From assembly GCF_000429185.2 (NCBI RefSeq), contig NZ_AUBJ02000001.1, forward strand, positions 1,984,001 to 2,048,000: a stretch of DNA of 64,000 bases, in the 5' to 3' direction. The first letter of the stretch is position 1. Each line of letters starts with the position of its first letter. Below, piece by piece: positions 27,628 through 36,548 of this stretch. This DNA comes from Actinoalloteichus caeruleus DSM 43889. Its GTDB lineage: Bacteria; Actinomycetota; Actinomycetes; Mycobacteriales; Pseudonocardiaceae. A model generated the notes under the pieces. That model made no database searches and was not told the DNA's origin. It worked only from the letters and a program-made list of their open reading frames with translations. The position numbers were made by a program, and so were the translations under genes.

Positions 27628-28170
27628 CCGTCGGCACCGCCGTAACCGACACCAGGCGCGCCGTGCCCGGCGACGCCACGGGGTTCGGGTTGGGGGAGGT
27701 GCCCGGGCCGGACACCGTGGCGGGGGCACCCCGGTTCGCCCGACACCACCGACGAGGGGTGGTGCCCCCCTGCCGTCCCACACACCAGGGGAAGGCCGTC
27801 CCAGGCACCCCGGGGGAAGTGGGGCATCGCTGGCTGGACCTCGTTGGGTGGAAGCTGATCATGATCACCGGTCGCTGCCCCAGGAATGCCGCCGCTCCCC
27901 CAGGGAGTCCGCGAGAGCACAGGGGGTCCGCGAGAGCTGGAGGCCACGAAGCGGCGCTTCATGGGGCCTGAGCTCGTTCGTGAGCCGCGGTCCCCGCACC
28001 CGGCCTCACTGCCCGTGTACCGAGGACGCGGGGGCCTCCCGGGAGCTGGGTGGCGTCGCGGCCGCGCCGGTGGCGTTGAGGTTCGCCCGCCCCCGAGAGC
28101 GACGGACCCGCACGATGCCTCCGCGCGCTTCCCCAGCTTGTCGGCCTCCTCCTGGGCGGGCGCGGGTGGG
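27628..28170. other. Intergenic between converging genes
   Basis: No gene seen in 543 bp between the SHOCT gene and the universal stress protein stop. GGGGGCACC (27722-27730) and GGTGCCCCC (27761-27769) form 9-bp inverted arms with a 30-nt loop; this may act as a two-way terminator. No DosR-like box was found here. Confidence 0.45.
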
Positions 28171-29082
28171 TCAGGACTGGTCCTCCGGCCGCGCGATGAT
28201 GACCGGGCAGGACGCGTGGTGCAGCAGGGTGCGGCTGGTGGACCCCAACAACATGCCGGTGAAGCCTCCACGGCCCCGGCTGCCCACGATGATCATCCTG
28301 GCCCGTTCGGCCTGGCTCAACAGGCCCGGCGCGGGGCGGTCTCGCACCACTATGCGTCGCACCCGAACGTCCGGGTACCGCTCCTGCCAGCCGGCGAGGC
28401 GTTCGGCCAGTACCCGCTCCTCGGTGGCCTCCACCGCCTGCCAGTCGACCATGTTCCTGGTGAGTTCGAAATCGCTCTCGAAGGCCGCATCGACCCAGGT
28501 GTGCACCGCGAGCAGGTCGGCGTCCCGGAACGCGGCCTCGTCAAAGGCGAAGGCGATGGCGCGTTCGCTGGTGGGGGACCCGTCGACCCCGACGACGATC
28601 GGCCCGGTCTCCGGAGGCGGCCCGGTGGGGGTCCTGCCACGGATCACGGCGACCGGGCTGTGCCCGTGGGCGGCGAGTCCGGTGGCGGCCGAGCCCACCA
28701 GCAGGCTGGAGAAGCCGCCCCGGCCTCGAGAGCCGAGGACGATCAGTCGGGCCTGTCGGGACAACTCGATCAAGGCTGGCACTGGACCCTCCATCCGGGT
28801 CTCCGGCCGGATGTCGACGTTCGGGGCGACCTCGGTGGCGACCTCAGTGGCCCGGTTCAGGTACTGGGCGACATCGTCGCGTTGGGACTGGATGATCGCG
28901 TCCACCGACTCGGGGGTGGTGACCACTCCGGGGTAGGTGACGAACAGCGGGAGGTAGGCGTGCGCGAGCACCAGGGGGACCCGGCGTTCCCGCGCCTCCT
29001 CCGCCGCCCACCGGGTCGCGTTCAGCGCCGCGTCGGAGCCGTCAACCCCGACCACGATGTGGTGGCCGACTGTGGTGGTCAT
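28171..29082 (-). CDS. Universal stress protein, two tandem USP domains
   Basis: A 303-residue cytoplasmic protein with two USP domains (about 8-147 and 158-299). Each ends in the ATP-binding signature G-2x-G-9x-G: GSRGRGGFSSLLVGSAATG and GSRGRGGFTGMLLGSTSRT. Both Asp-containing starts (VVGVDGSDAA, VVGVDGSPTS) are kept. The layout matches mycobacterial Rv2623, an ATP-binding DosR-regulon protein that slows growth. ATG at 29082 has GGGGAGGACG upstream. Two DosR-like boxes lie about 160-200 bp upstream. Confidence 0.92.
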   Translation of the reverse strand: MTTTVGHHIVVGVDGSDAALNATRWAAEEARERRVPLVLAHAYLPLFVTYPGVVTTPESVDAIIQSQRDDVAQYLNRATEVATEVAPNVDIRPETRMEGPVPALIELSRQARLIVLGSRGRGGFSSLLVGSAATGLAAHGHSPVAVIRGRTPTGPPPETGPIVVGVDGSPTSERAIAFAFDEAAFRDADLLAVHTWVDAAFESDFELTRNMVDWQAVEATEERVLAERLAGWQERYPDVRVRRIVVRDRPAPGLLSQAERARMIIVGSRGRGGFTGMLLGSTSRTLLHHASCPVIIARPEDQS

Positions 29083-29214
29083 CGCGTCCTCCCCAGGGTC
29101 CGCCGGGTTCCACGTCGGAGGCGGGATCGGGGGTGAGCTCGCCGAGCCCACCGGCGGGCTGCCCGTGCCGGCGGTATCGCCCCGCCCGCGTCCGTGCCAC
29201 CGTCTCCGGGTTCG

Positions 29215-29279
29215 ACGGTACGAGGCGGGCGGTCCGCTCGCTCGGGACTTCCGACCCGTGAGGAGGGGACCTCCGTCTC
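29215..29279 (-). promoter_or_regulatory. DosR-like box pair and -10 for the universal stress gene
   Basis: GGGACTTCCGACCC (29244-29257) and GGGACCTCCGTCTC (29266-29279) each match GGGAC-N4-GTCCC at 9 of 10 fixed positions and are 22 bp apart, two helical turns. On the minus strand TACCGT (29220-29215) lies exactly 23 nt beyond the nearer box, matching the geometry at 26210-26252. Confidence 0.65.
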
Positions 29280-29519
29280 CCCTCCGAAGGAGCAGCCTCG
29301 GGGCCTGCCAGGCTCGACGGGCCGGTCCGAGGCGGGCCGGGTCCGCTGCGCCGCGGGCCGCCGGCCCACCTCCGGTCGGCGGGTCGGGGGCGTCGCGCGG
29401 CGCCCTGGGGGCGGCGGGAGGCCGAGCGTTCGGCCGGCCTCCCGCCGCCTGCCTCCGGGGTTGTCCTCGTGCCGAGGCGCGGGGCCCTCCGCGACCCGGT
29501 TGCCCGGCGGGCGGTCGGC
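29280..29519. other. Intergenic, divergent dormancy genes
   Basis: GC-rich spacer between the two divergent DosR-like control regions. No gene seen. Confidence 0.5.
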
Positions 29520-29562
29520 GGGACCTTCGACCCTGCTCCGCGCCTGCCGGCGGCGGGATGCT
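29520..29562 (+). promoter_or_regulatory. DosR-like box and -10 for the DUF1876 gene
   Basis: GGGACCTTCGACCC (29520-29533) matches 9 of 10 fixed positions. GATGCT (29557-29562), with the A2 and T6 of a -10 box, again lies 23 nt after it. No second box is found 22-23 bp upstream. Confidence 0.5.
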
Positions 29563-29593
29563 GGCGGCATCCCAGCGGGGAGAGGAGGCCGTC

Positions 29594-29866
29594 ATGGAGT
29601 ACGTCAAGCGCTGGAACATCGAAGTCTCCGTGGTCGAGGAGGGGCGGGAGACGCACGCCGAGGCACGCCTGTACACCACGGAAGCGCAGCCGCCGCTCAT
29701 CGGTGCGGGACGGGCGCGCTGCAACGTGTCGGACGACAACGTGCCCCAGATCGGCGACGAGCTGGCGGTAGCCCGCGCGCTGGCCGACCTGTCCCGCCAG
29801 TTGGCCCGGATCACGGCGACCGACATCGAGTCGATGACGCGTGAGCCCGCCTTCGTGCGGGTGTGA
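29594..29866 (+). CDS. DUF1876 protein (Rv1738-like)
   Basis: A 90-residue protein of the DUF1876 family: MEYVKRWNIEVSVVEE at the start, then TEAQPPLIGAGRARCNVSD and a C-terminal helix ELAVARALADLSRQL. Mycobacterial Rv1738 is a strongly DosR-induced member whose fold resembles ribosome hibernation factors, so a role in stalling translation during dormancy is plausible. GAGGAGG precedes the ATG. Single gene with its own DosR-like box. Confidence 0.88.
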   Translation: MEYVKRWNIEVSVVEEGRETHAEARLYTTEAQPPLIGAGRARCNVSDDNVPQIGDELAVARALADLSRQLARITATDIESMTREPAFVRV

Positions 29867-30591
29867 CGAGTGCCGCGAGGGCGGGCCAGGCACGGGTGTG
29901 AACCCCGGGGATTCCCGGGGCGTTGCCCGACCGGCGGGCAGGGCCCGTCCGCCTCCTCGCGGCCGTCGCGGCCGACGAGAAGAAGCGACCCGAGGAGGAA
30001 CATCGGCGGGTGGACCCGCCCCGAACGGAACGGCGGCGGGCCACCACCTCCTGTTTTCGTTCACCCTTGAGCGCGACCCCGGTCGGGGATGGCGTTCGAG
30101 GGCGGTCTCCGCTGCTGGGAGGTCAACGGCTGGGGTGCCCCACTGGCGACACCGCGTCCGCCGTGTCACGACTGGCGTTCTCGTCGGCGCGGGGAACGGT
30201 GGTTGTCGTTCCCCTCGGGATCGCCAGTGGAGCCTGGCCTCAGGGGCACGCGAGGGCGCTTCCGGGGCGGATCCCGCCCCGGGCTGCCGGCCACGCGCGG
30301 CCGGCAGCCCGCAGGTCGCCCGGCCGCCGTACCCCAGCTCCAACCGCACCGCACGGCCACCGCGAAGCGCCCACGAGATCCGGACGCCCCGCCCACTCCG
30401 GCCCGGGCACGAGGTCCCGTCGGCCCCTCGGGGTCGCCGCCGAACGGCCCGGGTGCGCGACCGGCGAAGGTCCCCCGGAAGGACTACCGTAGAAGGGGCA
30501 GGGACAGGGGCCCTGACGAGTCCGGGGCACCGGTCCGGAGTCGACGTCGTCCGCCGAGGGGCGGGCGTCGTGGTCACGCCGGGAGGTCACG
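29867..30591. other. Long intergenic stretch upstream of the response regulator
   Basis: No gene supported in 725 bp. Two weaker DosR-like sites lie near its right end (30501-30537). TACCGT at 30485-30490 could be a -10 box on the plus strand. Confidence 0.5.
30501..30537 (+). promoter_or_regulatory. Weak DosR-like box pair upstream of the regulator gene
   Basis: GGGACAGGGGCCCT (30501-30514) and GGGGCACCGGTCCG (30524-30537) each match 8 of 10 fixed positions and are 23 bp apart. The -10 expected 23 nt further on is absent (GCGGGC). They may mediate autoregulation or be chance matches. Confidence 0.3.
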
Positions 30592-31251
30592 GTGGCGGTC
30601 TCCGTGTTCATCGTCGACGACCACGAGATCGTGCGACGGGGCATCACCCAGCTCCTGGACGCCGAGCCCGACATGGACGTGGTGGGCGAGGCGGCCGACG
30701 CCGCGCACGCCCTCGCGCGGATCCCGGCGCTCCGGCCCGACGTGGCGATCCTGGACGTCCAGCTCCCCGACGGGGACGGCGTGTCGGTGTGCCGGGAGAT
30801 CCGCCGGACGGTGGACCCGCCGCCGGCCTGCCTGATGCTGGCCTCCGACGACGCGGACGACGAGGCGGTGTTCGCCGCGATCATGGCGGGCGCGGCCGGG
30901 TACCTGCTCAAACGCATCAGCGGGAGCGGCCTGGTCGACGCGGTGCGGGCGGTCGCGGCCGGGGAGTCCCTTCTCGACGCCAAGGTCACCAACCTGGTGT
31001 TGGCCCGGTTGCGGCAGGGCGAGGAACGGCGCGACCCCCGGTACCCCGATCTGAGCCCGCAGGAGGAACGGATCCTGGACCTGGTGGCCACCGGGCTGAC
31101 CAACCGGCAGATCGGTCGTCGGTTGAACCTGGCGGAGAAGACGGTGAAGAACTACGTGTCGTCGTTGCTGCACAAGCTGGGGTTCGCCCGCCGGACCGAG
31201 GCCGCCGTCTACGCGACGAAGCAGGCCACAACCCGCCGCCCGCACCGTTGA
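30592..31251 (+). CDS. devR: DevR/DosR-like response regulator (NarL family)
   Basis: A 219-residue response regulator. The receiver (residues 1-120) has the acidic pocket VDDHE, phospho-Asp in AILDVQLPDG and Lys in GYLLKRI. The LuxR-type helix-turn-helix (residues 150-210) reads LTNRQIGRRLNLAEKTVKNYVSSLLHKLG; the KTVKN segment that contacts DNA in mycobacterial DosR is identical. Order and spacing match DosR over the whole length. Odd: the conserved switch Thr of the receiver (LTS in DosR) is Ala (CLMLASDD). GTG at 30592 follows GGGAGG. No sensor kinase is adjacent, unlike devR-devS. It probably activates the surrounding stress genes. Confidence 0.88.
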   Translation: MAVSVFIVDDHEIVRRGITQLLDAEPDMDVVGEAADAAHALARIPALRPDVAILDVQLPDGDGVSVCREIRRTVDPPPACLMLASDDADDEAVFAAIMAGAAGYLLKRISGSGLVDAVRAVAAGESLLDAKVTNLVLARLRQGEERRDPRYPDLSPQEERILDLVATGLTNRQIGRRLNLAEKTVKNYVSSLLHKLGFARRTEAAVYATKQATTRRPHR

Positions 31252-31491
31252 CACCCGCCGCCACCGTCGACGGCCCGACCGGGAAGACCCGCGACGACGC
31301 CGAGGTGCGCCCGCCCCCATGGGTGTGGGACGTGGTGGGGCCCGCGCACGCACCGACGGAGCGATGCAGGCACCAGCCCCCGGTGGAGTCCGGGGCCCGC
31401 ACCTCGGCACCGGCCTTCCGGCGATGATACGACCGGCGCCCCGGTGGGGAGCGGACGGCCAGCCGCCCCTCTCCCGGCTCGTGTCCGTCTC
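31252..31491. other. Intergenic
   Basis: 240 bp after the regulator with no gene seen; the DosR-like control region of the next gene follows. Confidence 0.5.
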
Positions 31492-31557
31492 GGGCCCTAG
31501 GACCCGCCGGGACCGGACCACGGGTCCCTGTCTCGGGGAGGCCGGCCAGCAGAGGAT
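31492..31557 (+). promoter_or_regulatory. DosR-like box pair and -10 for the second Acg-like gene
   Basis: GGGCCCTAGGACCC (31492-31505) and GGACCACGGGTCCC (31515-31528) match 8 of 10 fixed positions each and are 23 bp apart. GAGGAT (31552-31557; A2 and T6 of a -10) is 23 nt after the second. Same geometry as at 26210 and 29244. Confidence 0.55.
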
Positions 31558-31610
31558 GTGCACAAGGGCGGTGTCCGACCACCGCGTGGGCTGGGCGCGA
31601 GGACAGACTG

Positions 31611-32642
31611 ATGAGCACGACGAGAACGACGACGGCCACCGGCACGTCGGAGCGGATCCGGGACGCGGACGAGGTGAAGGCTCTCGCCGAGGTCCTGGTC
31701 ACGGCCGCGACGCGGGCACCATCACCCCACAACACGCAACCATGGCGGTTCGAGGCGCGCGGAGACGGCATCGCGCTGCACCTGGACCGCACCCGGCTGC
31801 TCGGGGTGGCCGACCCGGACGGCAGGGAGGCGCGGCTGGCCTGCGGGGCGGCCCTGTTCAACCTGCGGTTGGAGGCGCGAGCACGGGGCATCGCGGCCGC
31901 CACCGAGCTGCTGCCCGACCGGAATGTCCCGGACCTGCTCGGAGTGGTCAGGCTCGCGGGCACACACCGCCCCACTGGGGAGGAACGGACGCTGGCGTCG
32001 GCGATTCCCCGTCGGCATACCAACCGACGGCCCTTCGCCGAGGAGCAGCCACCTGAGCCGCTGCGGCACGGGCTGCGCAGGGCAGCCCAGTTGGAGAGCG
32101 GTCTGCTGGACTTCCTCGACGAGCCGACGCGGTTCGCCGACCTCGCCCGGTTGATCAGGAGCGCCGAGGCGGCGCAGCGCGACGATGACGCGTTCATGGC
32201 GGAGCTGCGGTGCTGGACGACGGGGGTGGCCAGTGTCAGGGACGGAGTGCCGGCCCGTTCGAGCGGCCCGCCGCCCCTGGAGGAGGGTCTGGTCACTCTC
32301 CGGCGCTATGGTCGCGGTCGCCGGCCCCCGCGCCCCTACGAGCAGGTCCCGCTACTGGGTGTGGTGCTGACCAACGAGGACGACCAGCACGCCCAGCTCG
32401 TGGGGGGCCACGTCATGCAGCGGGTGCTGTTGGCCGCGACAGCGGCCGGGTTGAGCACCTCCTTCGTCTCCCAGCCGATGGAGGTGCCCTCGGTCAAACG
32501 GGAGCTGGACCGGTTGGTCGGCTCGCAGGGGCACCCACAGACCGTGCTGCGGATCGGGTACGGCTACCCGGCGCTGCCCACGCCCCGCCGGCCCGCGCGG
32601 GAGGTCACGACCGGTCTGCCCCCCGTGGCGGAGCCCGGCTGA
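31611..32642 (+). CDS. Acg-like nitroreductase-family protein
   Basis: A 343-residue paralogue of the protein at 26301, with APSPHNTQPWRF near residue 36 and RRHTNRRPFAEEQPP near residue 133. Nitroreductase fold, probably FMN-binding, DosR-regulon type. ATG at 31611 follows GAGGACAG. The two copies differ widely in sequence, so they are not a recent duplication. It ends the dormancy-type island. Confidence 0.87.
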   Translation: MSTTRTTTATGTSERIRDADEVKALAEVLVTAATRAPSPHNTQPWRFEARGDGIALHLDRTRLLGVADPDGREARLACGAALFNLRLEARARGIAAATELLPDRNVPDLLGVVRLAGTHRPTGEERTLASAIPRRHTNRRPFAEEQPPEPLRHGLRRAAQLESGLLDFLDEPTRFADLARLIRSAEAAQRDDDAFMAELRCWTTGVASVRDGVPARSSGPPPLEEGLVTLRRYGRGRRPPRPYEQVPLLGVVLTNEDDQHAQLVGGHVMQRVLLAATAAGLSTSFVSQPMEVPSVKRELDRLVGSQGHPQTVLRIGYGYPALPTPRRPAREVTTGLPPVAEPG

Positions 32643-32933
32643 GGCCGTCGGTCGGTAGGCGCCCGGGGTGCGCGTCGGCCGCCGGTGTCCGAGGGTTGCG
32701 CCCCCGGCCCGGCCCGGCGCTAGTCGGCTTCGTGGTGCCGGGTTCGGCTTCCTCGCGGTGTCGGGTGGGTAGGGGTCGACCACGTGGGCGGGGTGAGCGC
32801 GGGGTTCGGCGACCGCACGCACCGCGCCAGCCCCGGGCCGGTGGAGGACGGGACGGCTTCGGCTCACCCCGCACCTCCTGCCTGGCGCGCTCACCCACCA
32901 TCCGGGTCCCCTGCGCTCCCGGGCCGGCCGGGC
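32643..32933. other. Intergenic between converging genes
   Basis: 291 bp without a gene or a strong terminator hairpin that I could recognise. Confidence 0.5.
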
Positions 32934-34529
32934 TCACGTGGCGCGGACCTGCTGGTGCAGGTTCGTCACCGCGTCCCGTGCGGAGAGGAACGCCCCGGCC
33001 TGCCAGGCGACGAGGTAGCTCAACCAGTCTCCGGCGAAGTGGACACGGCCGGCGGGTCGGGTGAGCAGCGCGTAGTGCCCGGAGGACCGCGAGGGCCAGG
33101 ACGCCCAGCCCTCCTCGATGTGGGGGGTGCGTTCCCATGCGATGGAGAACGAGGAGGTCAGGCCGCGCCGGTAGCGGGCGCCGTGGATGCGCGAGCCGGC
33201 CCGCACCGCCCGGGACAGGCGTTCTGCCGGGGAGAGCCGCCCGAACTCGACGGCGCGCTGCCCGCTCACGTAGTAGCCGATGAGCACCCCCCGAGCCTCG
33301 TGGTGGCCATGCGACGGATACCAGATCTGGGTGATGTCGAGGTCGGTCTGGGTGATGCCGCCGTAGAGGCGCTCCTCCTGCTCCCACCACCGGCCCTGGT
33401 ACTCCAGGCCGATCTTGCCCGAGGCGGTGGGCCGGGGCTGGGCGAGCGCGGCGGACACCTCGGGGCCGAGGTTGTGGTCGAGCCGGGCCAGCAGTCGGGG
33501 CGGCAGGGTGGCCACGCAGTAGTCGGCGGTCGCGACCTGGTCACGTCCCCGGGCGTCCCGGTAGACCACCCGCACCCCGTCGGCGCCGGTGGTCAGCGCG
33601 CGCACTTCCGCGTGGTGGGTGACGCGGTGGACGCCCACGGCCCGTTCGAGGGCGGTGACGATGGCGTCCATGCCACCCACCGGTTGGAACATCATCATCG
33701 CCTGGTCGACACCGAACTCGAAGGAGAAGGCCCTGCCGACCTGGCTGGCGAACACCTCCGACAGCGTGGGCGGCGGACCCAGCACCACTCCCGGGCGTTC
33801 CCCGGCGCCGGGTTCCTCCGCGTAGCCCCGCCGGCTGCCACCCCGGTAGGCCCAGCCGTCGGCGCGGCCGCCGATCGCGCCGAAGCCCTCCAGGAAGGAC
33901 AGCACCCGTTCCCGGTCCTCGGCGGTGAGCACGTCGTCCAGCGCGCCCTGGTCGGTGGCCTTGGCCAGCAGTTCGGCCACGTAGCCGTAGACGTCGGCCT
34001 TCGCGGTGCGGAAGCGGACGGCCGTTCCCCGGCCGGCCCCGTTCTCCCGGTGCACGTAGGCGTTGGCGTTCTGGTTGGCGAACGGTTCGACGGGCACGCC
34101 GAGCTCACGGCAGTAGTCGAGGGTCACCATGGACTGCGCGATCCGGCCGGGGCCGGCGTTCATGTACTGGCCGTCGGCGAACTCGGCGCGGTGGGTCCGG
34201 CCGTCGAGGTCGCGTTCCTCGTCGCCGCCCCGCACCGTCAGGTTCCGGCCTCCGGAGCGGTGCCTGGCCTCCAGGACCCGGCAGTCGTAGCCGGCCTTGC
34301 CGAGTTCGTAGGCGGCGGTCAGCCCGGCCACTCCCGCACCGATCACCAGCACGGTGGGCATGTCGTCGCCGGCCACCTCGGCTCGTCGTGGGGGGTGGAA
34401 GTCGGGGCCGTGCCGGTCCGCGTGGTCCGGGGCCAGGCCCAGGGCCGTCATCGTCTCGAACAGGACTCCCGCCCCGCCGGTCGCACCGATGGTCCGCAGC
34501 AGGTCCCGCCTGGTCACCTCGGATCGCAT
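32934..34529 (-). CDS. Tat-exported flavin monoamine / L-amino-acid oxidase
   Basis: A 531-residue FAD-dependent oxidase. The N-terminus carries a twin-arginine motif (TRRDLLRTIGATGGAGVLFE). The FAD-binding dinucleotide motif VLVIGAGVAGLTAAYELGKAG begins near residue 58, followed by RSGGRNLT. FAD contacts recur at the C-terminus (RVHFAGDWLSYLVAWQAGA). The family oxidises amino acids or amines to imino/keto products with H2O2, or Trp to indole-3-acetamide. GGGAGGGATG lies upstream of the ATG. Divergent from an exported acetamidase; the two may handle the same extracellular compound. Substrate not deducible. Confidence 0.88.
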   Translation of the reverse strand: MRSEVTRRDLLRTIGATGGAGVLFETMTALGLAPDHADRHGPDFHPPRRAEVAGDDMPTVLVIGAGVAGLTAAYELGKAGYDCRVLEARHRSGGRNLTVRGGDEERDLDGRTHRAEFADGQYMNAGPGRIAQSMVTLDYCRELGVPVEPFANQNANAYVHRENGAGRGTAVRFRTAKADVYGYVAELLAKATDQGALDDVLTAEDRERVLSFLEGFGAIGGRADGWAYRGGSRRGYAEEPGAGERPGVVLGPPPTLSEVFASQVGRAFSFEFGVDQAMMMFQPVGGMDAIVTALERAVGVHRVTHHAEVRALTTGADGVRVVYRDARGRDQVATADYCVATLPPRLLARLDHNLGPEVSAALAQPRPTASGKIGLEYQGRWWEQEERLYGGITQTDLDITQIWYPSHGHHEARGVLIGYYVSGQRAVEFGRLSPAERLSRAVRAGSRIHGARYRRGLTSSFSIAWERTPHIEEGWASWPSRSSGHYALLTRPAGRVHFAGDWLSYLVAWQAGAFLSARDAVTNLHQQVRAT

Positions 34530-35022
34530 CGCGCCATCCCTCCCCTTTCTCGCCGGTTGGGCAGCAGCGTCCGAGTGGGACGTGTCGGCCGGGTGATCCT
34601 CGGGTTGCCAGGTCGTGGGTTTTCTCCGTCACCCCTCGGGTCGCGGTCCTCGCGCCCGAGGCGGAGCGGAACGGGTGCTGCCCCGCCGGCGGCAGCGCTG
34701 GGGGCCGTTCGGTCGGCTCGGGGTGGTGCGGGGTCACGAACCGGCCACGACGGGGTCGGGGGGACGACGTTCCCGTCAACTCCCGCTCCGACGGATCTCC
34801 GGTGGCGTTCCCCCTGGTGGCGGCGTCGCCGAGCTCGGCGACGCGGGTGTGCGGCCGGGGATGGGCGTGCGCCCGGCACCTCGGCAACGTGGTGGACATC
34901 CCCGGGCGGGCAGTCGACACGGGGTGGTGCGATCAGGGCAACACGGACGACATGCGCGGTTGGTGCCATGCCCTTCCGGGGGAGCCCGCTGGCTCCCCGT
35001 CGACGAAGGGAGCCAGTCAGCC
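34530..35022. other. Divergent intergenic region
   Basis: 493 bp between two divergent genes for Tat-exported enzymes. No gene seen and no convincing promoter or operator was recognised. Confidence 0.5.
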
Positions 35023-36345
35023 ATGACGCGGCGCGCGAACGACGGCGACACCCCGATCGGGGGCCGAGGTGCACAGGGTCACGGGAGGGGCGCGGAGGCG
35101 GCACGCACCCTGCGGTCCGGGCTGGGCCGGCGGGGTTTCGTCCTGGCCACCGCCGGACTGGCCGCCGGGGGAACACTGGTCGGCGGCACCGGGGGCGCGC
35201 TGGCCGCCCCGGGAACCTCGGGCAGCCCGGGCGGCCCGGAGGACCTGGCGGTGGTGCAGCCCGGCGGGCGGCACCGGGGGACCTACGTGCCGGCCGACGC
35301 CGGGTCGGTGACGTGGGGCCGGCTGCCGAACCGGACCACCCGGCCGGTGGCCACCGTCGACTCGGGATCGCTGGTCACCCTGGACACGGTGTCCCACGAA
35401 GGACTGCTGGAGGACCAGGGCCGGGACCCGAGGGGCTACTTCGGCGGTTTCGGCGTCCGCGCCCGGGACGTGCTGTGGGACGCGATCCGGATCGCCAGGG
35501 AGACACCGCACGACGGGCCTGGCCCGCACATCATCACCGGGCCGGTCGCGGTGCGCGGCGCCGTGCCGGGCAGTGTGCTCCGGGTGGACGTGGTGGATCT
35601 GCGGTTACGGGTCCCGTACGGGGTCGTGTCCAACCGCCACGGGCGGGGTGCGTTGCCCGGCGAGTACCCGGAGGCCTGGGTGGGGGATCCGGCGTTGTCG
35701 GAGTACGTGAACCCGGGCGGGGAGATCAGCGTCTTCGCCCGTGCGGAGTGGGACGGGCGGCGGCTGGTGGGCACGCTGCCCGGCCCGGTGCGGAACCGCT
35801 TCCCACTGGCGCCGTTCCTCGGGGTGATGGGCGTGGCCCGGGACACCTCCGAGGTGGTCGACTCGGTGCCACCGACCGACGCCGGGGGCAACATCGACAT
35901 CCGCCGGTTGGGGGTGGGCAGCACCCTGTACCTGCCGGTCCGGGTGGACGGTGGCCTGTTCTACACCGGCGACCCGCACATGGCGCAGGGCGACGGGGAG
36001 GTCGCGCTGACGGCGATGGAGGGGTCCCTGCGGGCGACGGTCCGGTTGACGGCCGTCCCGCCCGGTGGGGACGCGCCGCGCACGGCGTTCACCTATCCCT
36101 TCGCCGAGACGCCGGAGCACTGGATCCCGATCGGGCTCAGCGATGGTGAGGGCACCGAGGGTGGGTTGGACGCGGCGATGCGCACCGCGGTCCGCCACGC
36201 GATGGCGTTCCTGACCGAGGAGTTGGGGATGGAGGGACCGGTCGCCCACGCCTACCTGAGCGCGGCGGCGGACTTCGCGGTCTCGCAGGTGGTGGACCGC
36301 ACCACGGGCATCCACGGGTTGATCCGCAAGGCCGACTTCGCCTGA
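35023..36345 (+). CDS. Tat-exported acetamidase/formamidase
   Basis: A 440-residue FmdA/AmdA-family amide hydrolase. A Tat-like signal (LGRRGFVLATAGLAAGGTLVGG, cleavage near ALA-AP at about residue 61) is followed by the beta-rich acetamidase domain, with VSHEG, HIITGPVAVRGAVPGSVLRVDV, PTDAGGNIDIRRLGVGSTLYLPV and FYTGDPHMAQGDGEV as family motifs. Most family members are cytoplasmic, so export is notable. AGGGAG lies 11 nt before the ATG. Divergent from the flavin oxidase; together they could convert an amino acid to amide to acid, as in the indole-3-acetamide route. That is inference. Confidence 0.87.
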   Translation: MTRRANDGDTPIGGRGAQGHGRGAEAARTLRSGLGRRGFVLATAGLAAGGTLVGGTGGALAAPGTSGSPGGPEDLAVVQPGGRHRGTYVPADAGSVTWGRLPNRTTRPVATVDSGSLVTLDTVSHEGLLEDQGRDPRGYFGGFGVRARDVLWDAIRIARETPHDGPGPHIITGPVAVRGAVPGSVLRVDVVDLRLRVPYGVVSNRHGRGALPGEYPEAWVGDPALSEYVNPGGEISVFARAEWDGRRLVGTLPGPVRNRFPLAPFLGVMGVARDTSEVVDSVPPTDAGGNIDIRRLGVGSTLYLPVRVDGGLFYTGDPHMAQGDGEVALTAMEGSLRATVRLTAVPPGGDAPRTAFTYPFAETPEHWIPIGLSDGEGTEGGLDAAMRTAVRHAMAFLTEELGMEGPVAHAYLSAAADFAVSQVVDRTTGIHGLIRKADFA

Positions 36346-36548
36346 CCCCGGCGCCCCAACCGCCGCTCCCGTGGGCGGGCGCCGGGCACGCCGCGCCTCC
36401 GGGTCGCACCGGGGCCGCGGTGGGGACGGGGCTGGGCCGTCTCCGGTCCGGCGTCGCGGACGTGCGGATGTCCGCCCGATCGACACCCCGGTGTCACGGT
36501 GGGGGGTTACGCTCCAGGGCTCGGATCACCGGCATCACGGAGGTGGAG

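Noticed and set aside
27722-27769. Intrinsic terminator called with confidence
   Set aside because: The arms are only 9 bp with a 30-nt loop and no T-run, so it is mentioned only as a possibility.
29841-31427. A 528-codon frame across the response-regulator region
   Set aside because: Shadow frame; it overlaps the DevR-like gene in another frame and has no ribosome site or domains.
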